In this document: in pieces, positions 47,635 through 56,448 of the stretch | How positions within the stretch are numbered: the first letter of the stretch is position 1 | Layout: each line of letters begins with the position of its first letter | Assembly: GCF_003663945.1 (NCBI RefSeq) | Contig: NZ_RCCH01000008.1 | Location: 150,951 to 214,950, forward strand | Length of the DNA: 64,000 nt | DNA from: Lacinutrix venerupis | GTDB taxonomy: Bacteria > Bacteroidota > Bacteroidia > Flavobacteriales > Flavobacteriaceae | Direction of reading: 5' to 3' | The notes under the pieces: generated by a model | Seen by the model: only the letters and a program-made list of their open reading frames with translations | Told to the model about the DNA's origin: nothing | Databases searched by the model: none | Translations under genes and position numbers: made by a program

Positions 47635-48792
47635 ATGGAATTTAAAGTACTTTGGTTTGATGATGTACATCATCGTTTTGAAATTTTTAAAAATAGAGCA
47701 AAGCAGCAAAGCATAAATATTACTGCAGTAACCAATGCTATGGATGGTTTAAAATTATTAAAAAAACCAAATGTTGATTTTGATGCTATTATTATAGATG
47801 GTTTATTTTATACTGATGATGGTAAAGAAGGTGATAATGTAAATGATGATGCTTTTGGTCAAGTCGCTAAATTTTTAGGTAATTTAAAGGCTCAAAATAA
47901 AATTATCCCTTGGTTTATATATTCTGGAGAGCCAGGATTTATAAATGATGATAATTCCTTTCTAAAACTGTTTTCAAAGGATTCTTATGGTTCTAAAAAA
48001 GTATATGATAAAAATGTGCCAACTGATGAAGCTCTACTTTTTAATGATATTAAATCTGAAATAAATAGGATACCCAAAACTCAGCTTAAAATAAAATATT
48101 CAGATGCTTTTGCTCTATTCAATAATGGGCATTTATCTCAAATAGATGCTGATACATTATCAAATATTTTAATTGATGTAGAATTAGAAAATAAGATAAA
48201 TAATGATTTTTTAAGTCTCAGAAAATTAATAGAAGGAACTGTGGATGTTGCACATTCAAAAGGATTAATACCGTTTAATATTAATAAAAATAACTTAAAT
48301 GCTTCGTTTGCATTTCTTTGTAATAAAAACACTAATTACGAATTGATAGAACCATATTTTCATTCAGCTGTAACAGATTTGTTTTCATTGTATTTAAAAA
48401 TAATTCAAGATGCTTCTCATAAAAAAGTAAGTTTAGAATTAAAAGTTGAAGATTATATAAGCAATCAAGCTAATAATTATTTGTTTAGATCATGTCTTTA
48501 TTGTGTGTTGGACTTATTATCAGTGTTTAATGTTCTCTTTGAAAAGTTTGATAATTTAGAACTTCCAGATCAAAAATGGAAAGAGTTAATAGCGACAAAT
48601 TTGTACCAAGGTAAAATCGATCAAGATGAAGATAATAACTATTTCTGTGGAGATTATATTTTATCATACAAATATATTCAACAGCAAAACCTTCAAATAG
48701 GTCAAGATATATTAATAACAACGGAAAAAGAAAATACGAGTAGAACTAAAAATAGATACTCAAAATTTGCTGTTACTTTTAAAATCGCTTAA
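47635..48792 (+). CDS. Receiver-domain protein with unknown C-terminal effector (partner of the kinase fusion)
   Basis: A 385-residue protein starting 12 bp after the kinase fusion. The N-terminal ~130 residues form a CheY-like receiver: acidic pair Asp9/Asp10 (VLWFDDVHHRF), phospho-acceptor candidate Asp55 (AIIIDGLF), Ser97 (WFIYSGE) in the Thr/Ser position and Lys121/122. The loop after Asp55 is long and acidic (YTDDGKEGDNVNDD). The remaining ~250 residues carry no DNA-binding HTH I can see. The segment with LSLRKLIEGTVDVAHSKGLI is helical and somewhat HEPN-like, which would suit an RNase or toxin output, but this is only an impression. Confidence 0.75.
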   Translation: MEFKVLWFDDVHHRFEIFKNRAKQQSINITAVTNAMDGLKLLKKPNVDFDAIIIDGLFYTDDGKEGDNVNDDAFGQVAKFLGNLKAQNKIIPWFIYSGEPGFINDDNSFLKLFSKDSYGSKKVYDKNVPTDEALLFNDIKSEINRIPKTQLKIKYSDAFALFNNGHLSQIDADTLSNILIDVELENKINNDFLSLRKLIEGTVDVAHSKGLIPFNINKNNLNASFAFLCNKNTNYELIEPYFHSAVTDLFSLYLKIIQDASHKKVSLELKVEDYISNQANNYLFRSCLYCVLDLLSVFNVLFEKFDNLELPDQKWKELIATNLYQGKIDQDEDNNYFCGDYILSYKYIQQQNLQIGQDILITTEKENTSRTKNRYSKFAVTFKIA

Positions 48793-48798
48793 ACCAAA

Positions 48799-48813
48799 GC
48801 GCATACACTGCAC
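48799..48813. promoter_or_regulatory. Degenerate operator 3 (GCGCA-N5-TGCAC)
   Basis: The right arm and flank are identical to operator 4, but the left arm is displaced by 2 bp and changed at one base. The position of a -7 box 10 bp downstream reads GATATTTA. It may be a weakened duplicate of the operon promoter. Confidence 0.4.
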
Positions 48814-48903
48814 ACATCATCCAGATATTTATACAACAATTAAAATACAAACAGGAAATGCCGAAATCCTAGTAATAGTAGGTATCACTTAAATTATAGC
48901 TTT

Positions 48904-49011
48904 ATGTCTGTATGGAAAGATGGTTATACACCAACACAAGACGATTTAGATAATCGTGCAGATCAGCTTAACCCAAATAATGATGAATATCAGGGTGAGC
49001 AAGAAGATTAA
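48904..49011 (+). CDS. Small acidic protein (35 aa) in the defence locus
   Basis: ATG to TAA, 35 codons. The peptide begins MSVWKDGYTPTQDDLDNRAD and continues QLNPNNDEYQG with an acidic tail. The phrase D-x-R-A-x-QLNPNN-x-x-Y reminds me of conserved small hypothetical proteins in other bacteria, which argues for a real gene. Codon use is normal and it lies between the kinase/receiver pair and the type I genes, downstream of the decayed operator. Function unknown. Confidence 0.5.
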   Translation: MSVWKDGYTPTQDDLDNRADQLNPNNDEYQGEQED

Positions 49012-49150
49012 ATTTGCAAAAGTCAATAAGACTATTGTATCTTTAAACTGTTTTATTTCATTGTTTTAAATGTTATAAAATTTTCCACTAGAAATCAGTA
49101 AGGCTTTTGCATTGCTGATTTCTTTTTTAAGTATAGTATAAAAAATAACT

Positions 49151-49167
49151 GTGCAAATACACTGCAC
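49151..49167. promoter_or_regulatory. Operator 4: GTGCA-N7-TGCAC palindrome
   Basis: GTGCAAATACACTGCAC ends exactly 10 bp before the -7 box TACATTTG at 49178-49185, as at operators 1 and 2. It controls the DUF2130-hsdM-hsdS operon. Confidence 0.8.
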
Positions 49168-49177
49168 ACATTAATTT

Positions 49178-49185
49178 TACATTTG
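49178..49185 (+). promoter_or_regulatory. -7 box (TACATTTG) of the DUF2130-hsdM operon
   Basis: Exact TAnnTTTG, 29 bases before the ATG at 49214. Confidence 0.65.
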
Positions 49186-49213
49186 TAATGTTATTAATTA
49201 TAATTCAATAAAA

Positions 49214-50491
49214 ATGAGTGAGAATACTAGTGTAAAATGCCCAAATTGCAAAGAAGTTTTTAAAGTAGACGATTCCGTTTACACTGATATTGTAAAACAG
49301 GTTAGAGATCAAGAATTTGCAAACGATTTAAAAAACAGACTAGAAGTTGCTGAGAAAGATAAAGCCTCTGCAATTAAGCTAACAGCTTCCGAATTAGAAA
49401 ATAAATACCAGAGGCAATTAGCAGAAAAAGATAAAACGATTAGCGATTTACAATTTAAAAGTAAATCGGAATTAGCAGAAGAGGTTTCTAAAAAAGAAGC
49501 ACAAATACAAGCATTACAAAGTAAAATTGAAAATGCTAATATTCAAAAGCAATTAGAAGTATCTAGCGCTATAAATTCAGTTGAAAAAGAAAGAGATCAA
49601 CTTAAAAACGATTTAAAATTAAAAGATTCTGAAAAAGAAATTTTAGAAAAATCGTTAAATGCACAATTCAAAAATAAGTTAGAGCATAAGGATGAAGCTT
49701 TAAAGTTAAAAGATGAAGAAATAGAGCGTTTAAAAGACTATAAGCAAAAACTATCTACAAAAATGATAGGTGAGACCTTAGAGCAACATTGCGAAGCAGA
49801 ATTTAATAAGCTTAGGGCTACAGCGTTTCAAAATGCTTATTTTGAAAAAGATAACGATGCTTCTGGTGGTACAAAAGGCGATTTTATTTATAGAGAAGTA
49901 GATTCCAATGGAGACGAAATCATTTCTATTATGTTTGAAATGAAAAATGAAAACGACCAGACTGCAACCAAAAAGAAAAATGAAGACTTTTTTGCAAAAC
50001 TAGATAAAGATAGAGTTGCTAAAAATTGTGAGTATGCAGTGTTAGTATCTTTATTAGAAACCGATAATGAATTTTATAATACTGGTATTGTAGATGTGTC
50101 ATACAGACACGAAAAAATGTTTGTAATTCGTCCTCAGTTTTTCATACCTATTATCACACTGTTACGTAATGCTGGTATGAAATCTATTGAGTATAAAGCA
50201 GAGCTTAATCTAGTAAGAAACCAAAATTTAGATATTACTAACTTTGAAACTAAAATAGAAGATTTTAAAAACGGTTTTGCACGTAATTATGATTTAGCAA
50301 GTCGTCAGTTTGGGGATGCTATAAAGGAAATAGATAAAACCATGACACATCTTCAAAAAACTAAAGATGCTTTATTATCTTCGGTCAATAATTTGCGTTT
50401 AGCAAATAATAAAGCAGAGGATTTAACCATTAAAAAACTAACACACGGTAATCCTACAATGAAACAGAAATTTGATGATTTAAAAAATTAA
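49214..50491 (+). CDS. DUF2130 protein: zinc ribbon, coiled coil and PD-(D/E)XK-like domain
   Basis: A 425-residue protein. The N-terminus has CPNC (Cys9, Cys12) of a half zinc ribbon. Residues ~35-185 form a long charged coiled coil. The C-terminal domain carries GDFIYRE (Asp223) and IMFEMKNE (Glu242-Met-Lys244), the D...ExK pattern of restriction-endonuclease-like folds related to RmuC. DUF2130 genes are often found beside type I restriction systems. Being first in the hsdM operon suggests a role in DNA handling or auxiliary cleavage; the activity is untested. Confidence 0.8.
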   Translation: MSENTSVKCPNCKEVFKVDDSVYTDIVKQVRDQEFANDLKNRLEVAEKDKASAIKLTASELENKYQRQLAEKDKTISDLQFKSKSELAEEVSKKEAQIQALQSKIENANIQKQLEVSSAINSVEKERDQLKNDLKLKDSEKEILEKSLNAQFKNKLEHKDEALKLKDEEIERLKDYKQKLSTKMIGETLEQHCEAEFNKLRATAFQNAYFEKDNDASGGTKGDFIYREVDSNGDEIISIMFEMKNENDQTATKKKNEDFFAKLDKDRVAKNCEYAVLVSLLETDNEFYNTGIVDVSYRHEKMFVIRPQFFIPIITLLRNAGMKSIEYKAELNLVRNQNLDITNFETKIEDFKNGFARNYDLASRQFGDAIKEIDKTMTHLQKTKDALLSSVNNLRLANNKAEDLTIKKLTHGNPTMKQKFDDLKN

Positions 50492-50530
50492 ATTACCAAA
50501 ACTTAATAATAAAACAACCCATTCCTAACC

Positions 50531-52117
50531 ATGATCACAGGAGAACTTAAAAGTAAAATAGATAAAATCTGGAACGATTTCTGGACAGGCGGAATCTCTA
50601 ACCCATTAACCGTAATAGAGCAGTTTACCTACCTCATTTTTATCAAGCAATTAGACGATAAGCAAATTGTAATCGAGAAAAAAGCCAACCTGTTAGGTGT
50701 GCCAACAGAAAACCCAATTTATACTGAAGCACAACGACCATTACGTTGGTCTAGTTTTAAGGAAAAAGACCCAGAAACCATGTTCGATCTGTTTACAAGA
50801 CCACAAGCAGCATTAGGAGATCTTACCGTTTTCGATTTCATGAAAGGTATTGGTAAGCAAGGTGGAGTTTTTGCACAGTACATGAAAGGTGCTATTTTCA
50901 TGATACAATCGCCTAAATTACTAGATAAAGTTGTACAACAAATAGACACTTTAGAGCTGGATAATAAAGATGCAAAAGGCGATTTGTACGAGTATATGCT
51001 TTCTAAAATAGCAGAAGCTGGTACAAACGGACAGTTTAGAACACCACGCCACATTATACGCATGATGGTAGAGCTAACACAACCGAAACAAGACGATGTT
51101 ATTTGCGACCCATCTTGTGGTACAGCAGGTTTTTTAGTAAGTGCTGGCGAGTATATACAAAGTAGACACCTAGATTGGTTTAATAACGCCACGTTTAGAG
51201 AGCATTTTCATAACAATATGTTTAATGGTATCGAGTTTGATCCTACCATGCTACGTATTGGTGCCATGAATATGCAATTACACGGTTTAGACAACCCAAC
51301 CTTAATTGGTAAAGATGCACTTAGTGAAGCTAATGCAGATATTGAAAATGCCTACTCACTAATACTAGCCAATCCACCATTTAAAGGCAGTTTAGATTAT
51401 GATGAGGTAGAAAGCAGCCTACTTAAAACTACAAAAACCAAAAAAACCGAGCTACTATTTTTAAGCTTGATGCTACGTATGTTAAAAGTTGGTGGTCGTG
51501 CAGCAGTAATTGTACCAGATGGTGTATTATTTGGTAGTAGTACAGCACACAAAAGCATACGTAAAGCGTTGGTAGAAAACCAACAATTACAAGCAGTAAT
51601 TAGTATGCCTAGTGGTGTTTTTAAACCTTATGCAGGAGTTAGTACAGCTATTTTGTTTTTTACAAAAACCAATTCTGGTGGTACAGATAAGGTGTGGTTT
51701 TACGATATGAAAGCAGATGGTTTAAGTCTAGACGATAAACGTAACCTTTTAGTAACCGAAGACGCCTTAGAGCAATGTTTTACAGAACCAGAAAACATAG
51801 TAAAAGAGGTAGCAGGCAAATGTGATATTGCACAAATACTTCTAGACGCTAAGGTTATAATGAACTCAACGGTCACTTCGAGCGCAGACGAGAAGTCTCA
51901 AATAGAAAAAAACTTCTCAGACAAAACCAAACCAAGCTTTATAATACCAAAAGCAGACATTGCAGCTAACGATTACGACTTGTCTATAAACCGTTACAAA
52001 GAAATTGTGTACGAAGAAATAGAATATGATGCACCAGAAACCATTTTAGCAGATATTAAAGCGTTAGATAAACAAAGAACAAATGCCATGTTGAATCTTG
52101 AAAAGATGATGAAGTAA
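50531..52117 (+). CDS. hsdM: Type I restriction-modification methyltransferase subunit
   Basis: An N6-adenine methyltransferase of 528 residues. HsdM N-terminal helices (~1-140) are followed by motif I CDPSCGTAGF at 192-201 (SAM binding) and motif IV LANPPFKG at 279-286, both intact. Residues ~446-458 (TSSADEKSQ region) are encoded by DNA matching the family C palindrome of the arginine operon, so a repeat appears to have inserted in a linker without breaking the frame. The stop shares a base with the hsdS start (TAATG). Confidence 0.95.
   Translation: MITGELKSKIDKIWNDFWTGGISNPLTVIEQFTYLIFIKQLDDKQIVIEKKANLLGVPTENPIYTEAQRPLRWSSFKEKDPETMFDLFTRPQAALGDLTVFDFMKGIGKQGGVFAQYMKGAIFMIQSPKLLDKVVQQIDTLELDNKDAKGDLYEYMLSKIAEAGTNGQFRTPRHIIRMMVELTQPKQDDVICDPSCGTAGFLVSAGEYIQSRHLDWFNNATFREHFHNNMFNGIEFDPTMLRIGAMNMQLHGLDNPTLIGKDALSEANADIENAYSLILANPPFKGSLDYDEVESSLLKTTKTKKTELLFLSLMLRMLKVGGRAAVIVPDGVLFGSSTAHKSIRKALVENQQLQAVISMPSGVFKPYAGVSTAILFFTKTNSGGTDKVWFYDMKADGLSLDDKRNLLVTEDALEQCFTEPENIVKEVAGKCDIAQILLDAKVIMNSTVTSSADEKSQIEKNFSDKTKPSFIIPKADIAANDYDLSINRYKEIVYEEIEYDAPETILADIKALDKQRTNAMLNLEKMMK
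51871..51899. repeat. Family C palindrome inside the hsdM coding sequence
   Basis: GTCACTTCGAGCGCAGACGA followed by GAAGTCTC differs by one base in the core from the intergenic copy at 14562-14581. It lies within a poorly conserved linker of HsdM. Confidence 0.6.
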
Positions 52118-53280
52118 TGGAGTTAGTTGAATTAGATAGCGTTTGTGAAATAATTGCAGGACAATCACCACCATCATCTTCATACAATCAGGATGAAGTT
52201 GGAGTTCCTTTTTTTCAAGGTAAAGCTGATTTTGGGAGAATAAATCCAACAGTACGATATTGGTGTACAGAACCTAAAAAAATGTCAGTAATAAATGATA
52301 TTCTTTTTTCAGTTCGAGCACCTGTTGGTTCAACTAATGTTAATAATATAGAAGCCTCTATAGGTAGAGGACTCGCAGCTATTAGATGTAATAAAGAAAT
52401 TGATTTACAATTTCTACTTCATTATTTGAGAGCAAATGAAGAGAGAATAGCAAATATGGGAACAGGTAGTACTTTCAAAGCTATTACAATTAAAACTTTA
52501 AAGTCAATCAAAATCCCACTACCACCATTACCAACCCAAAAGAAAATAGCTTCCATTTTAGACGAAGCAGATACACTACGCCAACTAAACAAACAACTCA
52601 TTACAAAATACGATGCCTTAACACAAAGCTTGTTTTTAGAGATGTTTGGGGATACTTGGTTGAATCCTAAAGGATGGGAAATGAAATTAGTTGAAGAGTT
52701 AGCTTTAGATAAAAAGCATAGTATAAAAGCTGGACCTTTCGGTTCATCTTTGAAGAAAGATTATTATGTTGAAAAAGGATATAAAATATATGGACAAGAG
52801 CAGGTTATAAAAGATGATTTATCATTTGGCGATTATTATATAGATACTGAAAAATATGAGAGTTTAAAAAGCTGTAAAGTTCAAGCCGGTGATATTTTAA
52901 TTTCACTAGTTGGAACTTATGGGAAAATAGCAATTGTACCTCAAAAATTTGAAGAAGGTATTATTAATCCTCGTCTAATGAAAATCAGTCCAAATCAAAA
53001 AATTATTAAACCAGATTTTTTCAAAATGCTACTCCAAGGTTCTGGTGCATTAATACAAATGAAGAGTAAGTCTAGAGGAGGAACAATGGATATTGTTAAT
53101 GTTGGTATTATGAGAAAAATAAAAGTTCCTTTACCTCCAATTAATCTTCAAAATCAGTTTGCTGAACGTGCTAATATTATTCAACAACAAAAAGCACAAG
53201 CCCAACAAAGCTTACAAAAAAGTGAAGACTTGTTTAATAGTTTGTTGCAAAAGGCTTTTAAAGGGGAGTTGGTAAAGTAA
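52117..53280 (+). CDS. hsdS: Type I restriction-modification specificity subunit
   Basis: A 387-residue protein with two target-recognition domains (~1-135 and ~185-345). Each is followed by a conserved helical spacer (IKIPLPPLPTQKKIASILDE at ~128-147, then IKVPLPPINLQNQFAERANI at ~331-350). The two TRDs dictate a bipartite target. Translation is coupled to hsdM. Confidence 0.93.
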   Translation: MELVELDSVCEIIAGQSPPSSSYNQDEVGVPFFQGKADFGRINPTVRYWCTEPKKMSVINDILFSVRAPVGSTNVNNIEASIGRGLAAIRCNKEIDLQFLLHYLRANEERIANMGTGSTFKAITIKTLKSIKIPLPPLPTQKKIASILDEADTLRQLNKQLITKYDALTQSLFLEMFGDTWLNPKGWEMKLVEELALDKKHSIKAGPFGSSLKKDYYVEKGYKIYGQEQVIKDDLSFGDYYIDTEKYESLKSCKVQAGDILISLVGTYGKIAIVPQKFEEGIINPRLMKISPNQKIIKPDFFKMLLQGSGALIQMKSKSRGGTMDIVNVGIMRKIKVPLPPINLQNQFAERANIIQQQKAQAQQSLQKSEDLFNSLLQKAFKGELVK

Positions 53281-53287
53281 AAGAATT

Positions 53288-53620
53288 ATGAGTAAAAGAG
53301 GTTCTAGAAGTAGTAAATTTATTGGTGGTAAAAGTTGGAGTGCTTCTAGTTTTAGACAATCTATAAAAAAAGGAAGATCTGGTTTAAAAAAAGAAAAAAG
53401 GAAGAGTAAAGTGTTTGAAGCAGTTAGAAAAGTGTTTAAATTAGAAACAACTAGTCCAAGTTATATAAAATATCATAATGAGTACTTAAATATTGTTAAT
53501 AAGCAAATAAGAAAAAGAGTTATAGATAATTTACTAAATATTGAAGATAGAATGAAACAAGATGGTAGGGCGTTCACCATAGAAACCTACTTTAACTTTC
53601 AATATCATCTTAGAGAATAA
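53288..53620 (+). CDS. Small basic protein of unknown function
   Basis: A 110-residue protein. The N-terminal 45 residues are very basic and Ser/Gly-rich (SKRGSRSSKFIGGKSWSASS ... KKEKRKSK), suggesting nucleic-acid binding. The C-terminal half is helical. It starts 7 bp after hsdS, so it belongs to the operon. I recognise no family. Confidence 0.5.
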   Translation: MSKRGSRSSKFIGGKSWSASSFRQSIKKGRSGLKKEKRKSKVFEAVRKVFKLETTSPSYIKYHNEYLNIVNKQIRKRVIDNLLNIEDRMKQDGRAFTIETYFNFQYHLRE

Positions 53621-53639
53621 AATGTAAAAAAACTAAATA

Positions 53640-56426
53640 ATGCGTGTATCTAAATTACTTACAGAATTAAAAATCTCTTATAAGAGATTAACTAGGTATA
53701 ATAATTTTTTAGAGACACCTATTACAAGCCCAAATCAAGAGTTAGACGAGAATACACACTTACAAATTATTGCATTATACAATAACAAAGAAATTCAAGA
53801 CCAATTAGATGACATAGCAATAAATGAGCAAGTTGTAGCATACAATGGGTATTTAGGTAAAGACTCTTGTAAGTTTATTGGTGAAATTAAATGGTACTAC
53901 AACAAAACTAATGATGATGAATATGGTTTTGTAGAACATAATAAACTTGGAGATATTTATTTTCGTGGTAATGCAGTAAAAGGTAAAGACCCTCACAAAT
54001 TAATTAATAATGAACTAGTTATATTTAATATTACTAGGCAGAGTTTTATAAATAGGGATAGAATACGTGCAACTAGTTTATATCCAATAGATTTTGAAAC
54101 AGATATAGCTTTTTTAATTTATTTTGGTATTATTAATCAACAAGCAAAGCTTTTAGATCAAGTACTATCCATAATAAATAAAGAAGATTTTAAACTAGGT
54201 AAGTCTAGTAAATTTAAAATATTAAACATATTTAATACCTACTTTAATGCTTTAAAACTAAATGTAAATCAAGTTATTTCAATTCTAAAAATTGCACCTA
54301 AACTTAAAATTAATATAAGTAAAAGACAGTTTGAAATTATTAATAAAAATTTTGATGCTAACCAGAAGTTTCAACTGTTTCTAGACACAAATTATTTACT
54401 TTCGTTTCAAGAAATAGAAGCAACTTTAGTAGAATATATTTATAATAATCCTCTAAAAAGTAATAGTGTTTTAAATAAACTAGACACTTCAGATATAAAC
54501 ATTGTTTTAGAGCAAGTATTTAATAAAGTAATAGTAAACCCAGAATCGGATAACCTTCAAGCAATTTTTACATTACTTAATAGCTATAATTATAATATTG
54601 ATTATAATAAGTTAAAACCCAAACAAATCACAGAATTATGGTTTAAAAATAGTTTTGATACTTTTCCAGTAGATGCAGTTTATAATTATGTAATAGAATT
54701 AAAAGGCCTAATAGAAAATACGTATAATCAAGATAGTATAAGTAAAATTGAAGAGGAAGTTTATAAAATCTTCAATAAAACATCTAAAGAAGAACAGGTA
54801 AATCTATTTTCAAAAACACATTATCAACAAGATAAGATAAAAGATGTTGAAGTATTTGATTTGGTTAAATTCTATTTAGATTATACAGAAGAGGAAACTT
54901 TAAAACAAACCTTTTTAGACACAATATATAACAAAGCTTCAGATTTTATTAAGCTGCATTTGTTTCTATCTAATTACACAAATACTATAGATTATAATAG
55001 CGCTGTATTATACACCGGAATTTTATCATCTTATAATCAAAAACGCTTTTTCAAAAAAGTATTAATGTTAATTGAAACCAATGTATTACACTTAACACTT
55101 CAAGATTTAAATAAAATAACCACTTTTAATTATGTAGATAATGAATATGCAAAAGAAATTGATGGCGTAGGTTTAGATTTTACATTAAGCATCATCCTTA
55201 AAATTACATCAGATTTAAGCATTAATGAAATAACTTCTAGAAACACAATTTTTGACATTATTGCAAATCAAATTAAAACTCCACAAGACTTATTAGTAAT
55301 AAATGGTTTTTTTAGTAAGTGTACAGGTAGGACTATTGCAAAAAAATATACTGTAAGGAAAGAAGGAGAAACAGAACTAAGTTATTACAAAGACAAAACG
55401 GATAAAACACCAAGATTTGCCACATTTTGTGATGGCAGAAAGGCATTAGATGTAACTACAAAACAACCTGCTTTATCAAGAAGAGAACAAATGGAATTTT
55501 GGTGGTGTGAAAACATTCCTTGTTTTGAAACATGTAGAAAGCCTATAACTCCTAGTGATTGGGAAAACTACACATTGCAAGATGTTTTAAGAATATTAAA
55601 TATCAAATTTAGTGAGAGACAGTACGAAATAGTATTAAGTGTTGTTAATCGTGTAAATCGTTTTTTGGAACATTTAAAATGTAAAAGTTGCTCTAATATT
55701 CTTAGACCAAACGGAAGAGCAAATTATGGGTTTTATGGTGTTAGCATGTTTTCTTGTACCAACAAAGACTGTGAAAACCCTGATAAAGATGTGTATTTAT
55801 CTCATTGTTTAAATGGACAATGTGTAGATTTAATAGATAGCAGAGAAACGGTGAAATGTACACCATCAGCTTTGGAAAATCCAGATAATTGTGGTTGGTA
55901 CATTTGTAATAATTGTTATGCTTGTTGTGATTCTGAAAAATTAAATGCAAGAAAAAATAGAATAGAAAGCGTAGGGCAAAATTATTTATGCCATACAGAA
56001 GGACATAGAAATTTAGGAATTATATGTTGTACAGAATGTGGTACAGAAACAAATAGAAAAGCTTTTAATTCAGAATTATACATTCGACAACTAGAATGGT
56101 TTAAAAGTATGGTTGGCACAGAAAGTATAGTGGATAGTAATCAACGTCAGGATGGTAAATGGTGGTTTAGATGGTATAGAGGAAATTTAACTTTTGAAAA
56201 ATTTTATAATTCTTTAGTGTCCCTTAAAGAAAATAGATTTCAAGTACCTAATATAGACTCTGGTGATGATATCCAATTTGTAGCAGAACCTTTAGCTGAT
56301 AATTATGTTTTTGAGTGTCCGAATTGTGAACACCTAATTGATTTGTCTGATAAAGAAATATTTGATTATACCAGAAAAAAAGCAATAGAACATTTTCACA
56401 CAACAATATATCCAGCTAACAGATAA
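53640..56426 (+). CDS. Large protein with IF2N-like helix-turn-helix, cold-shock domain and Cys-rich zinc region
   Basis: A 928-residue protein. Residues 1-50 (RVSKLLTELKISYKRLTRYN and following) resemble the IF2 N-terminal-type HTH found in several Bacteroidota proteins. Residues ~78-135 look like a cold-shock/S1-type OB fold (FIGEIKWYYNKTNDDEYGFV then GDIYFRGNAVKG). A long helical middle (~150-560) follows. Residues ~620-800 are cysteine-rich, with many pairs (CKSC, SCTNKDC, CNNCYACC, CCTEC), which probably bind several zinc ions. There is no helicase or nuclease motif. It starts 19 bp after the small basic gene, between hsdS and hsdR. Possibly an RNA or ssDNA sensor, by inference. Confidence 0.55.
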   Translation: MRVSKLLTELKISYKRLTRYNNFLETPITSPNQELDENTHLQIIALYNNKEIQDQLDDIAINEQVVAYNGYLGKDSCKFIGEIKWYYNKTNDDEYGFVEHNKLGDIYFRGNAVKGKDPHKLINNELVIFNITRQSFINRDRIRATSLYPIDFETDIAFLIYFGIINQQAKLLDQVLSIINKEDFKLGKSSKFKILNIFNTYFNALKLNVNQVISILKIAPKLKINISKRQFEIINKNFDANQKFQLFLDTNYLLSFQEIEATLVEYIYNNPLKSNSVLNKLDTSDINIVLEQVFNKVIVNPESDNLQAIFTLLNSYNYNIDYNKLKPKQITELWFKNSFDTFPVDAVYNYVIELKGLIENTYNQDSISKIEEEVYKIFNKTSKEEQVNLFSKTHYQQDKIKDVEVFDLVKFYLDYTEEETLKQTFLDTIYNKASDFIKLHLFLSNYTNTIDYNSAVLYTGILSSYNQKRFFKKVLMLIETNVLHLTLQDLNKITTFNYVDNEYAKEIDGVGLDFTLSIILKITSDLSINEITSRNTIFDIIANQIKTPQDLLVINGFFSKCTGRTIAKKYTVRKEGETELSYYKDKTDKTPRFATFCDGRKALDVTTKQPALSRREQMEFWWCENIPCFETCRKPITPSDWENYTLQDVLRILNIKFSERQYEIVLSVVNRVNRFLEHLKCKSCSNILRPNGRANYGFYGVSMFSCTNKDCENPDKDVYLSHCLNGQCVDLIDSRETVKCTPSALENPDNCGWYICNNCYACCDSEKLNARKNRIESVGQNYLCHTEGHRNLGIICCTECGTETNRKAFNSELYIRQLEWFKSMVGTESIVDSNQRQDGKWWFRWYRGNLTFEKFYNSLVSLKENRFQVPNIDSGDDIQFVAEPLADNYVFECPNCEHLIDLSDKEIFDYTRKKAIEHFHTTIYPANR

Positions 56427-56448
56427 TAGTTTTATAAATGAAGTAATA

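Larger units (their letters stand above)
48793..49213. promoter_or_regulatory. 421-bp spacer with degenerate operator, small ORF and operator 4
   Basis: Contains a decayed operator half (ATACACTGCACACAT, 48803-48817, 15 bases identical to 49157-49171), a 35-codon ORF (48904-49011), then AT-rich DNA with no gene and the intact promoter for the DUF2130-hsdM operon. Confidence 0.6.
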
